From contig NZ_CP192507.1 in NCBI RefSeq assembly GCF_050613145.1, forward strand, positions 4,092,001 through 4,156,000: a stretch of DNA of 64,000 nt. The letters are read 5' to 3'. The notes beneath the pieces were generated by a model. The model ran no database searches. It was given only the letters and a program-made list of their open reading frames with translations, and was not told the DNA's origin. The stretch comes from Lysinibacillus_B sp050613145 (GTDB taxonomy: Bacteria; Bacillota; Bacilli; Bacillales_A; Planococcaceae). Positions 1 to 9,497 of the stretch are shown here, in pieces (position 1 is the stretch's first letter; each line of letters starts with the position of its first letter). The translations under genes were made by a program, and so were the position numbers.

Positions 1-2758
1 CGCGAATTTTACGTTTTTGAACAATATATACACGAACTAATTGGTTTACACCCGGTGGTAATTCATCGCCATCTTCACGATTGAATACTTTTACATCTAG
101 AACGATACCGCCAGCCCCGTGAGGTACTTTTAATGAAGTATCACGTACTTCACGTGCTTTCTCACCGAAGATTGCATGAAGTAGTCGTTCTTCAGCTGTT
201 AACTCTGTAACCCCTTTAGGCGTTACTTTCCCTACTAAGATATCGCCATCGCGAACTTCCGCACCAATACGGATGATCCCGCGTTCGTCTAAGTTACGCA
301 GTGCATCTTCCCCAACGTTTGGAATATCACGTGTGATTTCTTCAGGTCCTAGCTTTGTATCACGAGACTCTGATTCATATTCTTCAATATGAACAGATGT
401 ATATACATCGTCTTTTACAAGGCGCTCACTCATAATAACCGCATCCTCGTAGTTAAAACCATCCCATGTCATGAACGCAACAAGTACGTTTCGACCAAGT
501 GCTAATTCGCCGCTTTCCATTGATGGACCGTCAGCTAAAATATCACGTGGTTTTACACGGTCGCCCACTTTTACGATCGGGCGTTGGTTATACGATGTAC
601 CTTGGTTTGAACGAATGAATTTTTGTAATTTGTATTTTACTAAGTCGCCTTTTACCTCTTTGCCGTCAACTGTTTCAATTGTACGGACATGGATTGAACG
701 AGCTTCTACATGCTCCACAATCCCATGGTATTTAGCGACAACAGCAGCACCAGAGTCACGCGCGTCAACGTGTTCCATACCAGTACCAACAAATGGTGCC
801 TCTGGATTTAATAACGGAACCGCTTGACGTTGCATGTTCGCACCCATAAGCGCACGGTTTGAGTCATCGTTCTCTAAGAACGGAATACAAGCTGTGGCAG
901 CAGATACGACTTGCTTTGGTGATACATCCATGTAGTCAATGACTTCACGTTTGAACACCGTGTTATCACCACGGAAACGTCCTACTACTTCTTCGTTAGC
1001 AAACGTTTTATCTGGGTTTAATATGGAGTTCGCTTGCGCTACTACATAGTTATCTTCTTCATCCGCCGTTAAGTAGTTAATTTGCCCTGTTACTTGACCA
1101 GTTTCAGGGTCTACACGACGGTAAGGCGTTTCGATAAAGCCGAATTTGTTTACTTTTGCGAACGATGAAAGCGAGTTAATCAAACCGATGTTTGGTCCCT
1201 CAGGCGTTTCAATCGGACACATACGGCCATAGTGAGAGTAGTGAACGTCACGTACTTCCATACCAGCACGTTCACGTGTTAAACCACCAGGTCCTAATGC
1301 AGATAAACGACGTTTGTGCGTTAACTCTGCTAATGGGTTTGTTTGATCCATGAATTGCGATAACTGTGAGCTACCAAAGAACTCTTTAATCGACGCAATC
1401 ACCGGACGGATGTTGATTAGCTGTTGTGGTACGATAGCTGCTGTGTCATTGATAGACATACGCTCACGTACGACACGCTCCATACGAGATAAACCGATAC
1501 GGAATTGGTTTTGCAGTAGCTCACCAACAGAACGTAAACGACGGTTACCTAAATGGTCGATATCATCCGTATTACCTACACCATATAATAAGTCAAAGAA
1601 GTATGAAACCGACGCTAAAATATCAGCTGGTGTAAGATTTTTTACTTCTTCATCGATATATGCATTAGAAATTACATTAATTTCTTTTTGTGATTCATCA
1701 TTTGGGGCATAAATTTTAATCGATTGTACCGTAATATCATCCTCTAATACGCCACCTACTTGTGATAGCGTACGGAAACCAACACCTTTTTCTAAATAAG
1801 GTATTAATTTATCCAATGTACGACGATCGATTAATGTACCCTTTTCAACTAAAACCTCACCAGTTTCTGGATCAGCTAATGTTTCTGCAATCGTTTGGTT
1901 GAATAAACGATTTTTAATGTGCAGCTTTTTATTCATTTTATAGCGACCAACATTCGCTAAATCATAGCGTTTTGCATCGAAGAAACGTGAGTAAAGTAAA
2001 CTTTTCGCACTTTCAACTGTTGGCGGCTCACCTGGACGTAGACGCTCGTAAATTTCAAGAAGCGCTTTTTCAGTGCTCTCTGTATTATCCTTTTCAAGTG
2101 TATTACGTAAGTACTCGTTATCACCGATAATATCGATAATTTCTTGATCCGAGCCAAAACCTAACGCACGTAACAATACAGTGACTGGCAGTTTACGTGT
2201 ACGATCGATACGAACGTATACAACATCCTTTGCATCCGTTTCGTATTCAAGCCATGCTCCACGGTTCGGAATGACCGTAGCACCGAAGCCTTTTTTACCG
2301 TTTTTGTCCGTTTTATCATGGAAGTAAACACTTGGAGAACGAACTAACTGCGAAACGATAACACGCTCAGCACCGTTAATAATAAACGTTCCTGTTTCTG
2401 TCATTAATGGGAAATCACCCATAAACACATCTTGCTCTTTTACTTCATCTGTTTCTTTGTTGTGTAAACGCACTTTTACGCGTAATGGCGCAGCAAAAGT
2501 TACATCACGTTCTTTACATTCATCAACATCATACTTAGGCTCACCTAATGTATAGTCGACAAACTCAAGTGAAAGATTACCTGTAAAATCTTCGATTGGA
2601 GAAATGTCGTGGAACATCTCGCGCAACCCTTCTTCAAGGAACCACTCATAAGATGCTGTTTGAATTTCGATTAAGTTCGGAAGCTCCAGCACCTCATTAA
2701 TACGCGCAAAGCTTCTACGCTGGCGGTGTTGTCCGTACTGAACTAGTTGACCTGTCAA
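1..2758 (-). CDS. rpoB: RNA polymerase beta subunit, 3' part cut by window edge
   Basis: Catalytic-core beta subunit of RNA polymerase. About 919 codons of an expected ~1190 lie in the window; the C-terminal part is beyond base 1. The N-terminus reads TGQLVQYGQHRQRRSFARI, as in other Bacillales. I start it at a TTG (2758) eight bases after GAGGGG; an in-frame GTG nine bases upstream is less well placed. The rifampicin-binding region (FMDQTNPLAELTHKRRLSALG, near 1290-1355) has the canonical drug-sensitive residues. It is the last gene visible of the rplK-rpoB block, downstream of the methyltransferase gene. Confidence 0.98.
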   Translation of the reverse strand, partial: MTGQLVQYGQHRQRRSFARINEVLELPNLIEIQTASYEWFLEEGLREMFHDISPIEDFTGNLSLEFVDYTLGEPKYDVDECKERDVTFAAPLRVKVRLHNKETDEVKEQDVFMGDFPLMTETGTFIINGAERVIVSQLVRSPSVYFHDKTDKNGKKGFGATVIPNRGAWLEYETDAKDVVYVRIDRTRKLPVTVLLRALGFGSDQEIIDIIGDNEYLRNTLEKDNTESTEKALLEIYERLRPGEPPTVESAKSLLYSRFFDAKRYDLANVGRYKMNKKLHIKNRLFNQTIAETLADPETGEVLVEKGTLIDRRTLDKLIPYLEKGVGFRTLSQVGGVLEDDITVQSIKIYAPNDESQKEINVISNAYIDEEVKNLTPADILASVSYFFDLLYGVGNTDDIDHLGNRRLRSVGELLQNQFRIGLSRMERVVRERMSINDTAAIVPQQLINIRPVIASIKEFFGSSQLSQFMDQTNPLAELTHKRRLSALGPGGLTRERAGMEVRDVHYSHYGRMCPIETPEGPNIGLINSLSSFAKVNKFGFIETPYRRVDPETGQVTGQINYLTADEEDNYVVAQANSILNPDKTFANEEVVGRFRGDNTVFKREVIDYMDVSPKQVVSAATACIPFLENDDSNRALMGANMQRQAVPLLNPEAPFVGTGMEHVDARDSGAAVVAKYHGIVEHVEARSIHVRTIETVDGKEVKGDLVKYKLQKFIRSNQGTSYNQRPIVKVGDRVKPRDILADGPSMESGELALGRNVLVAFMTWDGFNYEDAVIMSERLVKDDVYTSVHIEEYESESRDTKLGPEEITRDIPNVGEDALRNLDERGIIRIGAEVRDGDILVGKVTPKGVTELTAEERLLHAIFGEKAREVRDTSLKVPHGAGGIVLDVKVFNREDGDELPPGVNQLVRVYIVQKRKIR

Positions 2759-3010
2759 CTCATTCACCCCTCAATAAAGCGATAATAGGTCTTTGCAAAA
2801 TCCACCAAATGGTGTATGATTTCGAAAGACAAAAAGAAAACGAGACACAAGTTGAATCTCATTTTCGGTTAAACTAAACTTATTTTTGAGCAGTCTGCCC
2901 TAAAAATCTACTTTTTAATACAAAAGGGCATACTTCTTCAAAATAATAATTTTGCATTTTATTATGTTATCACATTCAATTTGTCAAGTCAATATTTACA
3001 GTTATGTTCG
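2759..3010. other. rpoB upstream region
   Basis: AT-rich 252-bp spacer between the methyltransferase gene and rpoB. It must hold the rpoB leader and possibly a promoter. I see no strong terminator and no open frame of note. Confidence 0.5.
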
Positions 3011-3610
3011 CTATTTTTTCGCACGAATAATCCAATAACCTTTTTTCTTCTCAACAACATCTACTTCTGAAAACATTTCTTCTAAATAACTTACCGTCGA
3101 TGGTGCCCCTTGCTTTTTTTGAATGACAACCCAAAGCTCACCCGCTTCAACTAACTTTTCATACGATTCATTGTAAAATCTAAAAATCGTCTCTTTCCCC
3201 GCACGAATAGGCGGATTTGTTAGAATCGCTGCCGCTTTTAAATCACCAACCGCAGCAAGTCCATCACTTTCAAAAATTCGTACATTTTGAATCCCGTTCA
3301 ATTGCGCATTCTTTTGAGCCAGTGCAATAGCACGGGTATTAACGTCCATCATATGAACGAAACGCTCTGGATGCGCCTTTGCAATCGACAACCCAATCGG
3401 ACCATAGCCACAACCAACATCCAATATATCACCTGTTGCTTCTGGTATTTCAAAAGCATCGATTAATACACGGGAACCAAAATCTACTTCGCTTTTACTA
3501 AATACGCCCGCATCTGTTTCAAATGTAAACACAGACCCTAGTAAAGTAAACTTCCATTGGCGTGGCTTGCTTTCCGTTTGAGGTTTGTTGGAATAATAAT
3601 GTTCAGACAT
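3011..3610 (-). CDS. Class I SAM-dependent methyltransferase, RsmC/YbxB-like
   Basis: 199 residues, predicted rRNA (small subunit G) N2-methyltransferase of the RsmC domain family; in B. subtilis the gene at this place between rplL and rpoB is ybxB. The SAM-binding motif I DVGCGYGPIGLSIA and the catalytic NPP motif (TNPPIRAG) are both visible. It is a single catalytic domain, about half the length of E. coli RsmC, as usual in Firmicutes. The specific rRNA target is not provable from sequence. Confidence 0.85.
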   Translation of the reverse strand: MSEHYYSNKPQTESKPRQWKFTLLGSVFTFETDAGVFSKSEVDFGSRVLIDAFEIPEATGDILDVGCGYGPIGLSIAKAHPERFVHMMDVNTRAIALAQKNAQLNGIQNVRIFESDGLAAVGDLKAAAILTNPPIRAGKETIFRFYNESYEKLVEAGELWVVIQKKQGAPSTVSYLEEMFSEVDVVEKKKGYWIIRAKK

Positions 3611-3730
3611 AATACAACACGCCTCCGTTCATTTATAAATGATTAGTCAGAAATATAATCTCTATTTACTTTGATTAAAATACTATCTTTTTTATGCGGA
3701 TGTCTACAAAGTTTTATGCTTTTCCATCTC

Positions 3731-3765
3731 TAAAAAGAAAAGCCCGTCACATTGACGAGCTTTTC
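3731..3765 (-). terminator. Terminator after rplL
   Basis: Stem AAAAGCTCGTCA / TGACGGGCTTTT with a three-base loop, followed on the minus strand by CTTTTTA. It sits 19 bases after the rplL stop, so it ends or attenuates the rplJ-rplL unit before the methyltransferase gene. Confidence 0.85.
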
Positions 3766-3783
3766 ATACAACTAGAGTTAAAA

Positions 3784-4143
3784 TTATTTAACTTCTACAG
3801 TTGCGCCAACTTCTTCAAGTTTAGCTTTGATTTCTTCAGCTTCTTCTTTAGAAGCGCCTTCTTTAAGAGCTTTAGGAGCGTTATCTACTACTTCTTTAGC
3901 TTCTTTTAAGCCAAGACCAGTGATTTCGCGTACCACTTTGATAACTTTGATTTTTTCAGCACCAGCGCTAGCTAATACTACATCAAATTCAGTTTTTTCT
4001 TCAACTGCTGCAGCACCGCCTGCAACTACAGCTACAGGAGCTGCTGCTGTTACACCGAATTCTTCTTCGATAGCTTTTACTAAATCGTTTAATTCAAGAA
4101 CTGTCATAGCTTTAACAGCTTCTAAGATTTGCTCTTTTGTCAT
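3784..4143 (-). CDS. rplL: 50S ribosomal protein L7/L12
   Basis: 119-residue stalk protein that recruits translation GTPases. It has the N-terminal dimerisation segment, an alanine-rich hinge (residues ~34-47) and the C-terminal domain with the KVVREITGLGLKEAK helix. It follows rplJ and is co-controlled by the L10 leader. Its start is preceded by AGGAGG. Confidence 0.98.
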   Translation of the reverse strand: MTKEQILEAVKAMTVLELNDLVKAIEEEFGVTAAAPVAVVAGGAAAVEEKTEFDVVLASAGAEKIKVIKVVREITGLGLKEAKEVVDNAPKALKEGASKEEAEEIKAKLEEVGATVEVK

Positions 4144-4218
4144 TTTAATTTCCTCCTATGGAATGTTTTATAATTTAAAGTTTAGGCCGTTAAGCCGAGA
4201 TTAGAAGTTTTGGGTGAA

Positions 4219-4719
4219 TTAAGCACCTTGTTCTTCTTTTTGTTCTGCAACCGCTTTTGTTGCAAGCGCAAGGTTGCGGATTGGAGCTTGAAGTACAGAT
4301 AAAAGCATAGAAAGTAGACCTTCGCGTGATGGAAGTTCTGCAAGAGCTTTAACGTCAGCTTCAGATGCAACTGCACCTTCGATAATACCAGCTTTAATTT
4401 CTAACGCTTCGTTTTTCTTAGCGAACTCGTTGATAATTTTTGCTGGAGCTACTACGTCTTCGTTAGAGAACGCAACAGCGTTTGGACCAGTTAAGAATTC
4501 GTTGATAGCTTCTACACCAGCAACTTCTGCAGCACGACGAGTTAAAGTGTTTTTGTATACTTTGAACTCTACGCCAGCTTCACGAAGTTGTTTACGTAAT
4601 TCTGTAACTTGAGCAACGGTTAAACCGCGGTAATCAACTACTACTACAGATGCAGCAGCAGAGAATTTATCAGCGATTTCTTGTACTTGAACCTTTTTAG
4701 TTTCAACTGCTTTGCTCAT
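4219..4719 (-). CDS. rplJ: 50S ribosomal protein L10
   Basis: 166-residue base of the L7/L12 stalk. The N-terminal fold contains the VVVDYRGLTVAQVTELR segment and the C-terminal helix that binds L7/L12 dimers. It starts after AGGAGGTG. It lies directly behind an L10 leader, whose rho-independent hairpin it must escape, and ahead of rplL. Confidence 0.98.
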   Translation of the reverse strand: MSKAVETKKVQVQEIADKFSAAASVVVVDYRGLTVAQVTELRKQLREAGVEFKVYKNTLTRRAAEVAGVEAINEFLTGPNAVAFSNEDVVAPAKIINEFAKKNEALEIKAGIIEGAVASEADVKALAELPSREGLLSMLLSVLQAPIRNLALATKAVAEQKEEQGA

Positions 4720-4744
4720 TTATGACACCTCCTATTAGAATGAG

Positions 4745-4925
4745 TCATTTATACCGACAAAAGAAAGCCCTTATGCCAAAGTAGACATAAGGGCAGAAAG
4801 TCATCATCTTAAAAGAATCCGAACTCCGATGTCCTCGGTAGGATCATTAAGTGACAAGTCACTCCTACTGTCTACGGTACAAATGGATGATTCACAACAG
4901 CACCAATCTTACCAAGTAAGCGGAG
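4745..4925 (-). promoter_or_regulatory. L10 (rplJ) autoregulatory leader with attenuator
   Basis: The rplA-rplJ spacer holds a highly structured leader. It ends in a hairpin with arms GCCCTTATG/CATAAGGGC (about 4763-4794) followed on the minus strand by TTTCTTTT. This is the layout of the Bacillales L10 leader, where the L10-L12 complex binds the nascent RNA and causes termination. The upstream boundary is approximate. Confidence 0.8.
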
Positions 4926-4949
4926 CGTTGTCAACTAATTTAATTAATA

Positions 4950-5648
4950 TTATTTAACAACAACAGAAGAAGCGTCAACTTTAACAGCTGGGCCCATTGT
5001 AGTTGTAACATTTACAGACTTCATGTAAGTACCTTTAGCTGCAGCTGGTTTAGCTTTTTGTACTACATCGAATACTGTTAAGAAGTTTTCTACTAATTTT
5101 TCTGTTTCGAAAGAAGCTTTACCGATAGGAGCATGGATAATACCAGCTTTGTCAGCGCGGTATTCTACTTTACCAGCTTTGATTTCTTCGATTGCTTTTG
5201 TTACGTCAAATGTAACTGTACCAGTTTTCGGGTTTGGCATTAAACCTTTAGGACCTAATACACGACCAAGTTTACCAACTTCACCCATCATATCTGGAGT
5301 TGCAACGATTACATCGAACTCAAACCAACCTTGTTGGATTTTTGTGATGTACTCTGCATCGCCTACATAGTCAGCGCCAGCAGCTTCTGCTTCTTTAAGT
5401 TTTTCACCTTTAGCGAATACTAATACGCGTTGTGTTTTACCAGTACCGTTTGGAAGCACTACTGCACCACGGATTTGTTGGTCGTTTTTACGAGTATCGA
5501 TCCCTAATTTGAAAGCAACTTCTACAGTAGCGTCGAAGTTTACTGTGCTTGTTTTTTGAGCTAAAGCGATTGCTTCTGTTGCTTCATATAATTTAGAACG
5601 GTCTACTAATTTAGCCGCATCTTGTAACTTTTTACCTTTTTTAGCCAT
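4950..5648 (-). CDS. rplA: 50S ribosomal protein L1
   Basis: 232-residue L1-stalk protein binding 23S rRNA. I take the ATG at 5648 (MAKKGKKLQ) because it has GGAGG nine bases upstream and matches the family N-terminus; the frame stays open 27 codons further upstream without support. Typical segments such as KLGRVLGPKGLMPNPKTGTV are present. It is paired with rplK upstream. Confidence 0.97.
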   Translation of the reverse strand: MAKKGKKLQDAAKLVDRSKLYEATEAIALAQKTSTVNFDATVEVAFKLGIDTRKNDQQIRGAVVLPNGTGKTQRVLVFAKGEKLKEAEAAGADYVGDAEYITKIQQGWFEFDVIVATPDMMGEVGKLGRVLGPKGLMPNPKTGTVTFDVTKAIEEIKAGKVEYRADKAGIIHAPIGKASFETEKLVENFLTVFDVVQKAKPAAAKGTYMKSVNVTTTMGPAVKVDASSVVVK

Positions 5649-5771
5649 TGTTAATTTCCTCCTTGATTGTGGTTGTAGCGGAATGAACCTCCCACGAATA
5701 AAGGTTGCGCCCTCAACAGAGTGCAGCAACCTTCCAAAAACAAATGCATCATCAAGTCTTTGAAGATGGGA

Positions 5772-6197
5772 TTAGTCTTCGATAACAATACCCATGCTTC
5801 GTGCAGTACCTTCAACCATTAACATTGCAGCTTCTACAGATGCAGCGTTTAGGTCTGGCATTTTTTGTTCAGCGATTTCGCGAACTTTATCACGTTTAAC
5901 CGTTGCAACTTTCTTACGGTTTGGTTCACCAGATCCAGATTGGATACCAGCAGCTACTTTAAGTAATACTGCAGCTGGTGGAGTTTTTGTAATGAAAGTG
6001 AACGAACGGTCTTCGAATACTGAAATTTCAACCGGAATGATTAGACCAGCTTGATCAGCAGTACGAGCGTTGAACTCCTTACAGAATCCCATGATGTTAA
6101 CACCTGCTTGACCTAATGCAGGACCAACCGGTGGAGCTGGGTTAGCTTTACCAGCAGGAATTTGAAGTTTTACAACTTTAATTACTTTTTTAGCCAC
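5772..6197 (-). CDS. rplK: 50S ribosomal protein L11
   Basis: 141 residues, binding the GTPase-associated region of 23S rRNA. The start is a GTG at 6197 behind AAGGAGGTG, giving the family N-terminus VAKKVIKVVKLQIPAGKANP. The thiostrepton-region segment (PAGKANPAPPVGPALGQ) and the C-terminal RNA-binding domain are complete. It begins the rplK-rplA pair after a ~180-bp spacer from nusG. Confidence 0.98.
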   Translation of the reverse strand: MAKKVIKVVKLQIPAGKANPAPPVGPALGQAGVNIMGFCKEFNARTADQAGLIIPVEISVFEDRSFTFITKTPPAAVLLKVAAGIQSGSGEPNRKKVATVKRDKVREIAEQKMPDLNAASVEAAMLMVEGTARSMGIVIED

Positions 6198-6378
6198 GAG
6201 ACACACCTCCTTAAGTCCGTGATGTGGTAATTGGGTTGCCCCTCCCACTCAATATCTGTCTGTCGGCTTAAAATCCGATAACATTAAAAATGAAATGAAT
6301 TATCACACTGAAATAAATTGACAGTCTGACCTATGAAATGATAACACTTTTATTTTGTTAACGCAAGTAGAAATAATT

Positions 6379-6918
6379 CTATATTTTGCGAATTTGTGTA
6401 AAGTCCAGTTCCATCTTCGTCTCACGACCGAACATATCAACCGTTACTTTTATCTTACCTTTTTCTACATCAATTTCTTCCACTTTACCTTGGAAGTGCG
6501 CGAATGGCCCTTCTAACACTTCAACCACTTCGCCTACTGTCACAGCCACTTCACCAATGGCTGTTTCATTCATACCCATTTGGGCAAGTAAGCGATCTGC
6601 TTCTTCCGGCAATAATGGTGTTGGTTTTGCACCTCCACCTGATGAGCCGATGAAACCTGTCACACCCGGTGTATTACGTACAACATACCACGAATCATCC
6701 GTCATGATTAACTCTACTAATACATAACCAGGGAATACTTTACGCATGACCGTACGCTTTTTACCATCTTCTTTAATATCGATTTCTTCATGTTCAGGAA
6801 CGATTACACGGAAGATTTTATCTTGCATGCCCATTGTTTCAACACGTTTTTCAAGATTTGCTTTCACACGGTTTTCATAACCTGAATAAGTATGCACTAC
6901 ATACCAATTTTTCTCCAT
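6379..6918 (-). CDS. nusG: Transcription elongation/termination factor NusG
   Basis: 179 residues with an NGN domain (KNWYVVHTYSGYENRVK at the N-terminus) and a C-terminal KOW domain (EGPFAHFQGKVEEIDVEKGK). It associates with RNA polymerase and modulates pausing. It starts after AAGGAGGG and lies downstream of secE, as in most bacteria. Confidence 0.98.
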   Translation of the reverse strand: MEKNWYVVHTYSGYENRVKANLEKRVETMGMQDKIFRVIVPEHEEIDIKEDGKKRTVMRKVFPGYVLVELIMTDDSWYVVRNTPGVTGFIGSSGGGAKPTPLLPEEADRLLAQMGMNETAIGEVAVTVGEVVEVLEGPFAHFQGKVEEIDVEKGKIKVTVDMFGRETKMELDFTQIRKI

Positions 6919-6987
6919 AATTCACGGAGCCCTCCTTCTAGTACTTGTGATGCATTATTGTACGCGACACAAATTTTTAGCCAAATG

Positions 6988-7019
6988 AAAAAACCCGTTG
7001 TTTCTAAAGGATACGGGCT
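6988..7019 (-). terminator. Weak terminator-like hairpin between secE and nusG
   Basis: Short stem CCCGT/ACGGG, with further weak pairing inside, followed on the minus strand by TTTTTT. It would partly uncouple nusG from secE. Confidence 0.45.
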
Positions 7020-7040
7020 ATTTCATCAATATACTATTTT

Positions 7041-7226
7041 TTACAGTTCTAAGAACCAACGCAACGCCTCTGAAACACCTAAATCCACTACCGTAAAGTA
7101 TAAAGCAAAGAAAATAACAGTGGCAATAACAACAACTGTATATTTTGTTAACTCTTTACTTTTAGGCCAGCTTGTTTTACGCATTTCTGAGCCGACTTCA
7201 CTTAAAAAATTTGTAATCTTGCTCAT
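7041..7226 (-). CDS. secE: Preprotein translocase subunit SecE
   Basis: 61-residue single-span membrane protein of the SecYEG channel. It has an N-terminal amphipathic part (FLSEVGSEMRKTSWPKSKEL, with the conserved WP pair) and one membrane helix (TVVVIATVIFFALYFTVVDL). Its start is preceded by GGAGG. The position between rpmG and nusG is conserved in Bacillales. Confidence 0.97.
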   Translation of the reverse strand: MSKITNFLSEVGSEMRKTSWPKSKELTKYTVVVIATVIFFALYFTVVDLGVSEALRWFLEL

Positions 7227-7275
7227 TTCCTAGCTTAACCTCCGCACCAATCGTTTCTTTAGCTGATCCACCATT

Positions 7276-7425
7276 TTATAACGTTTGTTTGTGCATCGTA
7301 TGTTCATTACAATACGAACAAAACTTTTTTAACTCAAGGCGTATTGCCTCTTTCTCAGATTTCGCTGGTATTGAATAGTTTCTAGAGCCGCATTTCCCAC
7401 AGCTTAAAATGACTTTTTTTGCCAT
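7276..7425 (-). CDS. rpmG: 50S ribosomal protein L33, zinc-binding type
   Basis: 49 residues beginning MAKKVILSCGKCGSRNYS. Cysteine pairs at 9/12 and 36/39 (CGKC, CSYC) make this the Zn-containing C+ form of L33. Its place between sigH and secE matches B. subtilis rpmGB. In low zinc such genes are often replaced by a C- paralogue elsewhere. Confidence 0.93.
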   Translation of the reverse strand: MAKKVILSCGKCGSRNYSIPAKSEKEAIRLELKKFCSYCNEHTMHKQTL

Positions 7426-7506
7426 TCAAACCTCACCTATTTTCGGCATTTTGTCTAATCAAGACTAACACCTAACAGGCATGCTGTCAACAAACGAACC
7501 GTGTCT

Positions 7507-8154
7507 CTAAAACAATTCACTCAACTCTAAATGACGTTCTAACTTACGCTTAATTCGTTGCAACGCATTGTCAATGGACTTCGTTGAACGCTTGAGTAAA
7601 CTTGAAATTTCATTATAGGAACGCCCTTCTAAATATAAAACGAGCACTTGCTGTTCAAGTTCACTTAACACCCGGCTCATTTGGCCTTCTAACCTACTAT
7701 AATCTTCTCTATTAATCATTAAATATTCTGGATTTTCTGATAGAGGACTTGTAATAACATCCATCAGTGTACGTTCTGATTCTTCATCGTAAATTGGTTT
7801 ATCGAGTGACACATAGGAATTGAGTGGGATATGTTTTTGACGGGTAGCTGTTTTAATCGCGGTAATAATCTGTCGCGTAATGCATAGCTCTGCAAACGCA
7901 CGGAACGATGCCAACTTGTCCCCTTTAAAATCGCGAATCGCTTTATACAGCCCAATCATTCCTTCTTGGATAATATCCTCTTTGTCTGCACCAATCAAAA
8001 AATAAGAACGTGCCTTCGCTTTAACAAATACACGATATTTTGTAATTAAATAATCTAATGCTTCTGTATTGCCTAAATGAACTTGTTCTACAATATCTTC
8101 ATCTGAAATATCTTCAAATCGCTCTATTACTTGCAATTTTTCGCTTTTAAGCAA
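7507..8154 (-). CDS. sigH: RNA polymerase sigma factor SigH
   Basis: Sigma-70-family factor controlling the transition to stationary phase and early sporulation. Region 2 (KARSYFLIGADKEDIIQEGMIGLYKAIRDF) and region 4 (EGRSYNEISSLLKRSTKSIDNALQRIKRKL) closely match the B. subtilis protein. I prefer TTG at 8154, five bases after GGGGTGA; a GTG three codons upstream (8163) overlaps that ribosome-binding site. Confidence 0.95.
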   Translation of the reverse strand: MLKSEKLQVIERFEDISDEDIVEQVHLGNTEALDYLITKYRVFVKAKARSYFLIGADKEDIIQEGMIGLYKAIRDFKGDKLASFRAFAELCITRQIITAIKTATRQKHIPLNSYVSLDKPIYDEESERTLMDVITSPLSENPEYLMINREDYSRLEGQMSRVLSELEQQVLVLYLEGRSYNEISSLLKRSTKSIDNALQRIKRKLERHLELSELF

Positions 8155-8223
8155 TGTTCTCACCCCAGTACGCCAGAATCATTAGAAACAGTATAATAGA
8201 ATTGGAAAATAACGGTCAATAAG

Positions 8224-8736
8224 TTATTTTAATCCCCTACGCCATTTTTCAAGCGTTAACGCAACATCATCCCGTAGGTGAATACGTCTAGACGGCTTTT
8301 CACTTTGTGTTGTTTTCACCTTTTGGGATATGTTCGATTGAATAATGCCCATCTCAATTTCAAGTTCACGCGCAGACTTGCGTAATGCCCCATATCCAAA
8401 TACAACATTTTGTTCTGTCATATCCGATGTGGCTACATGAATTTGAATTTTGCGTCCCTTTAAATCATTGGATAGCTTTTCAATACGTTCATCAGCAGTT
8501 TCATTTTTACGTGTATAAATCACTTCTACATCATGTTTGACATATAACTGTTCAGTACCAGGTACAAGGTGCGCATCAAAGACAACGATGACGCGCCAAC
8601 CTTTTACCGCTTTATATTCCGCCATCAGCTCCACAAGTCGGTCGCGCGCATCTTCAAAATTTTCATCTCGTAGTGAACGTAATGCTTTCCACGCACCAAT
8701 CATGTTGTAGCCGTCTACTAGCAAAATATTTTGCAT
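8224..8736 (-). CDS. rae1: NYN/PIN-domain ribosome-associated endoribonuclease Rae1 (YacP)
   Basis: 170 residues. The N-terminus ILLVDGYNMIGAWKAL carries the first acidic residue of the NYN nuclease fold, with further acidic positions in VVFDAHLVPG and HVATSDMTEQN. The B. subtilis orthologue YacP/Rae1 cleaves mRNA in the ribosomal A site. It follows rlmB with almost no spacer; the ATG at 8736 overlaps an alternative GTG. Confidence 0.92.
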   Translation of the reverse strand: MQNILLVDGYNMIGAWKALRSLRDENFEDARDRLVELMAEYKAVKGWRVIVVFDAHLVPGTEQLYVKHDVEVIYTRKNETADERIEKLSNDLKGRKIQIHVATSDMTEQNVVFGYGALRKSARELEIEMGIIQSNISQKVKTTQSEKPSRRIHLRDDVALTLEKWRRGLK

Positions 8737-8741
8737 CACTA

Positions 8742-9494
8742 CTATCCGTTCTGTTCTTGGCGTTTACGGTACACTTCATACATCAGAAGCGCCGCTGCAA
8801 CAGAAGCATTTAACGACGTAACATGACCAACCATTGGTAAATGATAGAGGAAGTCGCACTTTTTCTTGAGTAAAGCACTCATCCCTTTCCCTTCACTTCC
8901 GATAATGATGGCTAATGGCAGCGTAGCATCCATTTTCCGATAGTCAGCGGACCCTTTTGCATCTGTCCCTGCAATCCAAATGCCGCGTTCTTTTAGCTCG
9001 TCCACTGTCTGCGCTAAATTCGTGACACGTACAACAGGCACATGCTCGATTGCGCCAGTGGAAGCCTTTGCCACAACAGCTGTTAAACCTACTGCACGAC
9101 GCTTCGGAATGATAATACCATGTACACCGATTGCGTCTGCTGTACGCATAATGGAACCTAAATTATGTGGATCCTCCAACTCATCTAAAATTAAGAAAAA
9201 CGGATCTTCTTGTTTTTTCGCTGCTGCAGCAAATAAATCTTCTAATTCTGCATATTGATACGCCGCAACAGATGCGACAATCCCTTGATGATTGGCATCT
9301 GTTAATTGATCTACCTTTTTCTTTGGAACGAACTGGACAAGCACACCACGCTCACGGGCTAAATCTAAAAGCTCGTTGATGCCTGTTTTTTTGACCCCTT
9401 CTGCAATCCATAATTTATTGATTTCACGACCTGAACGAAGCGCTTCTAATACCGGATTTTTTCCTGCGATCATTTCGCTATTTTGTTCCGCCAT
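8742..9494 (-). CDS. rlmB: 23S rRNA (guanosine-2'-O-)-methyltransferase RlmB
   Basis: 250-residue SpoU/TrmH-type methyltransferase. An N-terminal substrate-binding domain (GKNPVLEALRSGREI) precedes the knotted SPOUT domain with the motifs LDELEDPHNLGSIMRTADA, IGSEGKGMS and SLNASVAAALLMYEV. It starts after AGGAG and lies three bases behind mrnC, in the cysE-cysS-mrnC-rlmB-rae1 operon. Confidence 0.95.
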   Translation of the reverse strand: MAEQNSEMIAGKNPVLEALRSGREINKLWIAEGVKKTGINELLDLARERGVLVQFVPKKKVDQLTDANHQGIVASVAAYQYAELEDLFAAAAKKQEDPFFLILDELEDPHNLGSIMRTADAIGVHGIIIPKRRAVGLTAVVAKASTGAIEHVPVVRVTNLAQTVDELKERGIWIAGTDAKGSADYRKMDATLPLAIIIGSEGKGMSALLKKKCDFLYHLPMVGHVTSLNASVAAALLMYEVYRKRQEQNG

Positions 9495-9497
9495 CTA

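Noticed and set aside
3827..6727. Long plus-strand frames opposite rplL, rplJ, rplA, rplK and nusG
   Set aside because: Mirror images of strongly biased codons in highly expressed genes; Ser/Thr/Ala-rich, no ribosome-binding sites.
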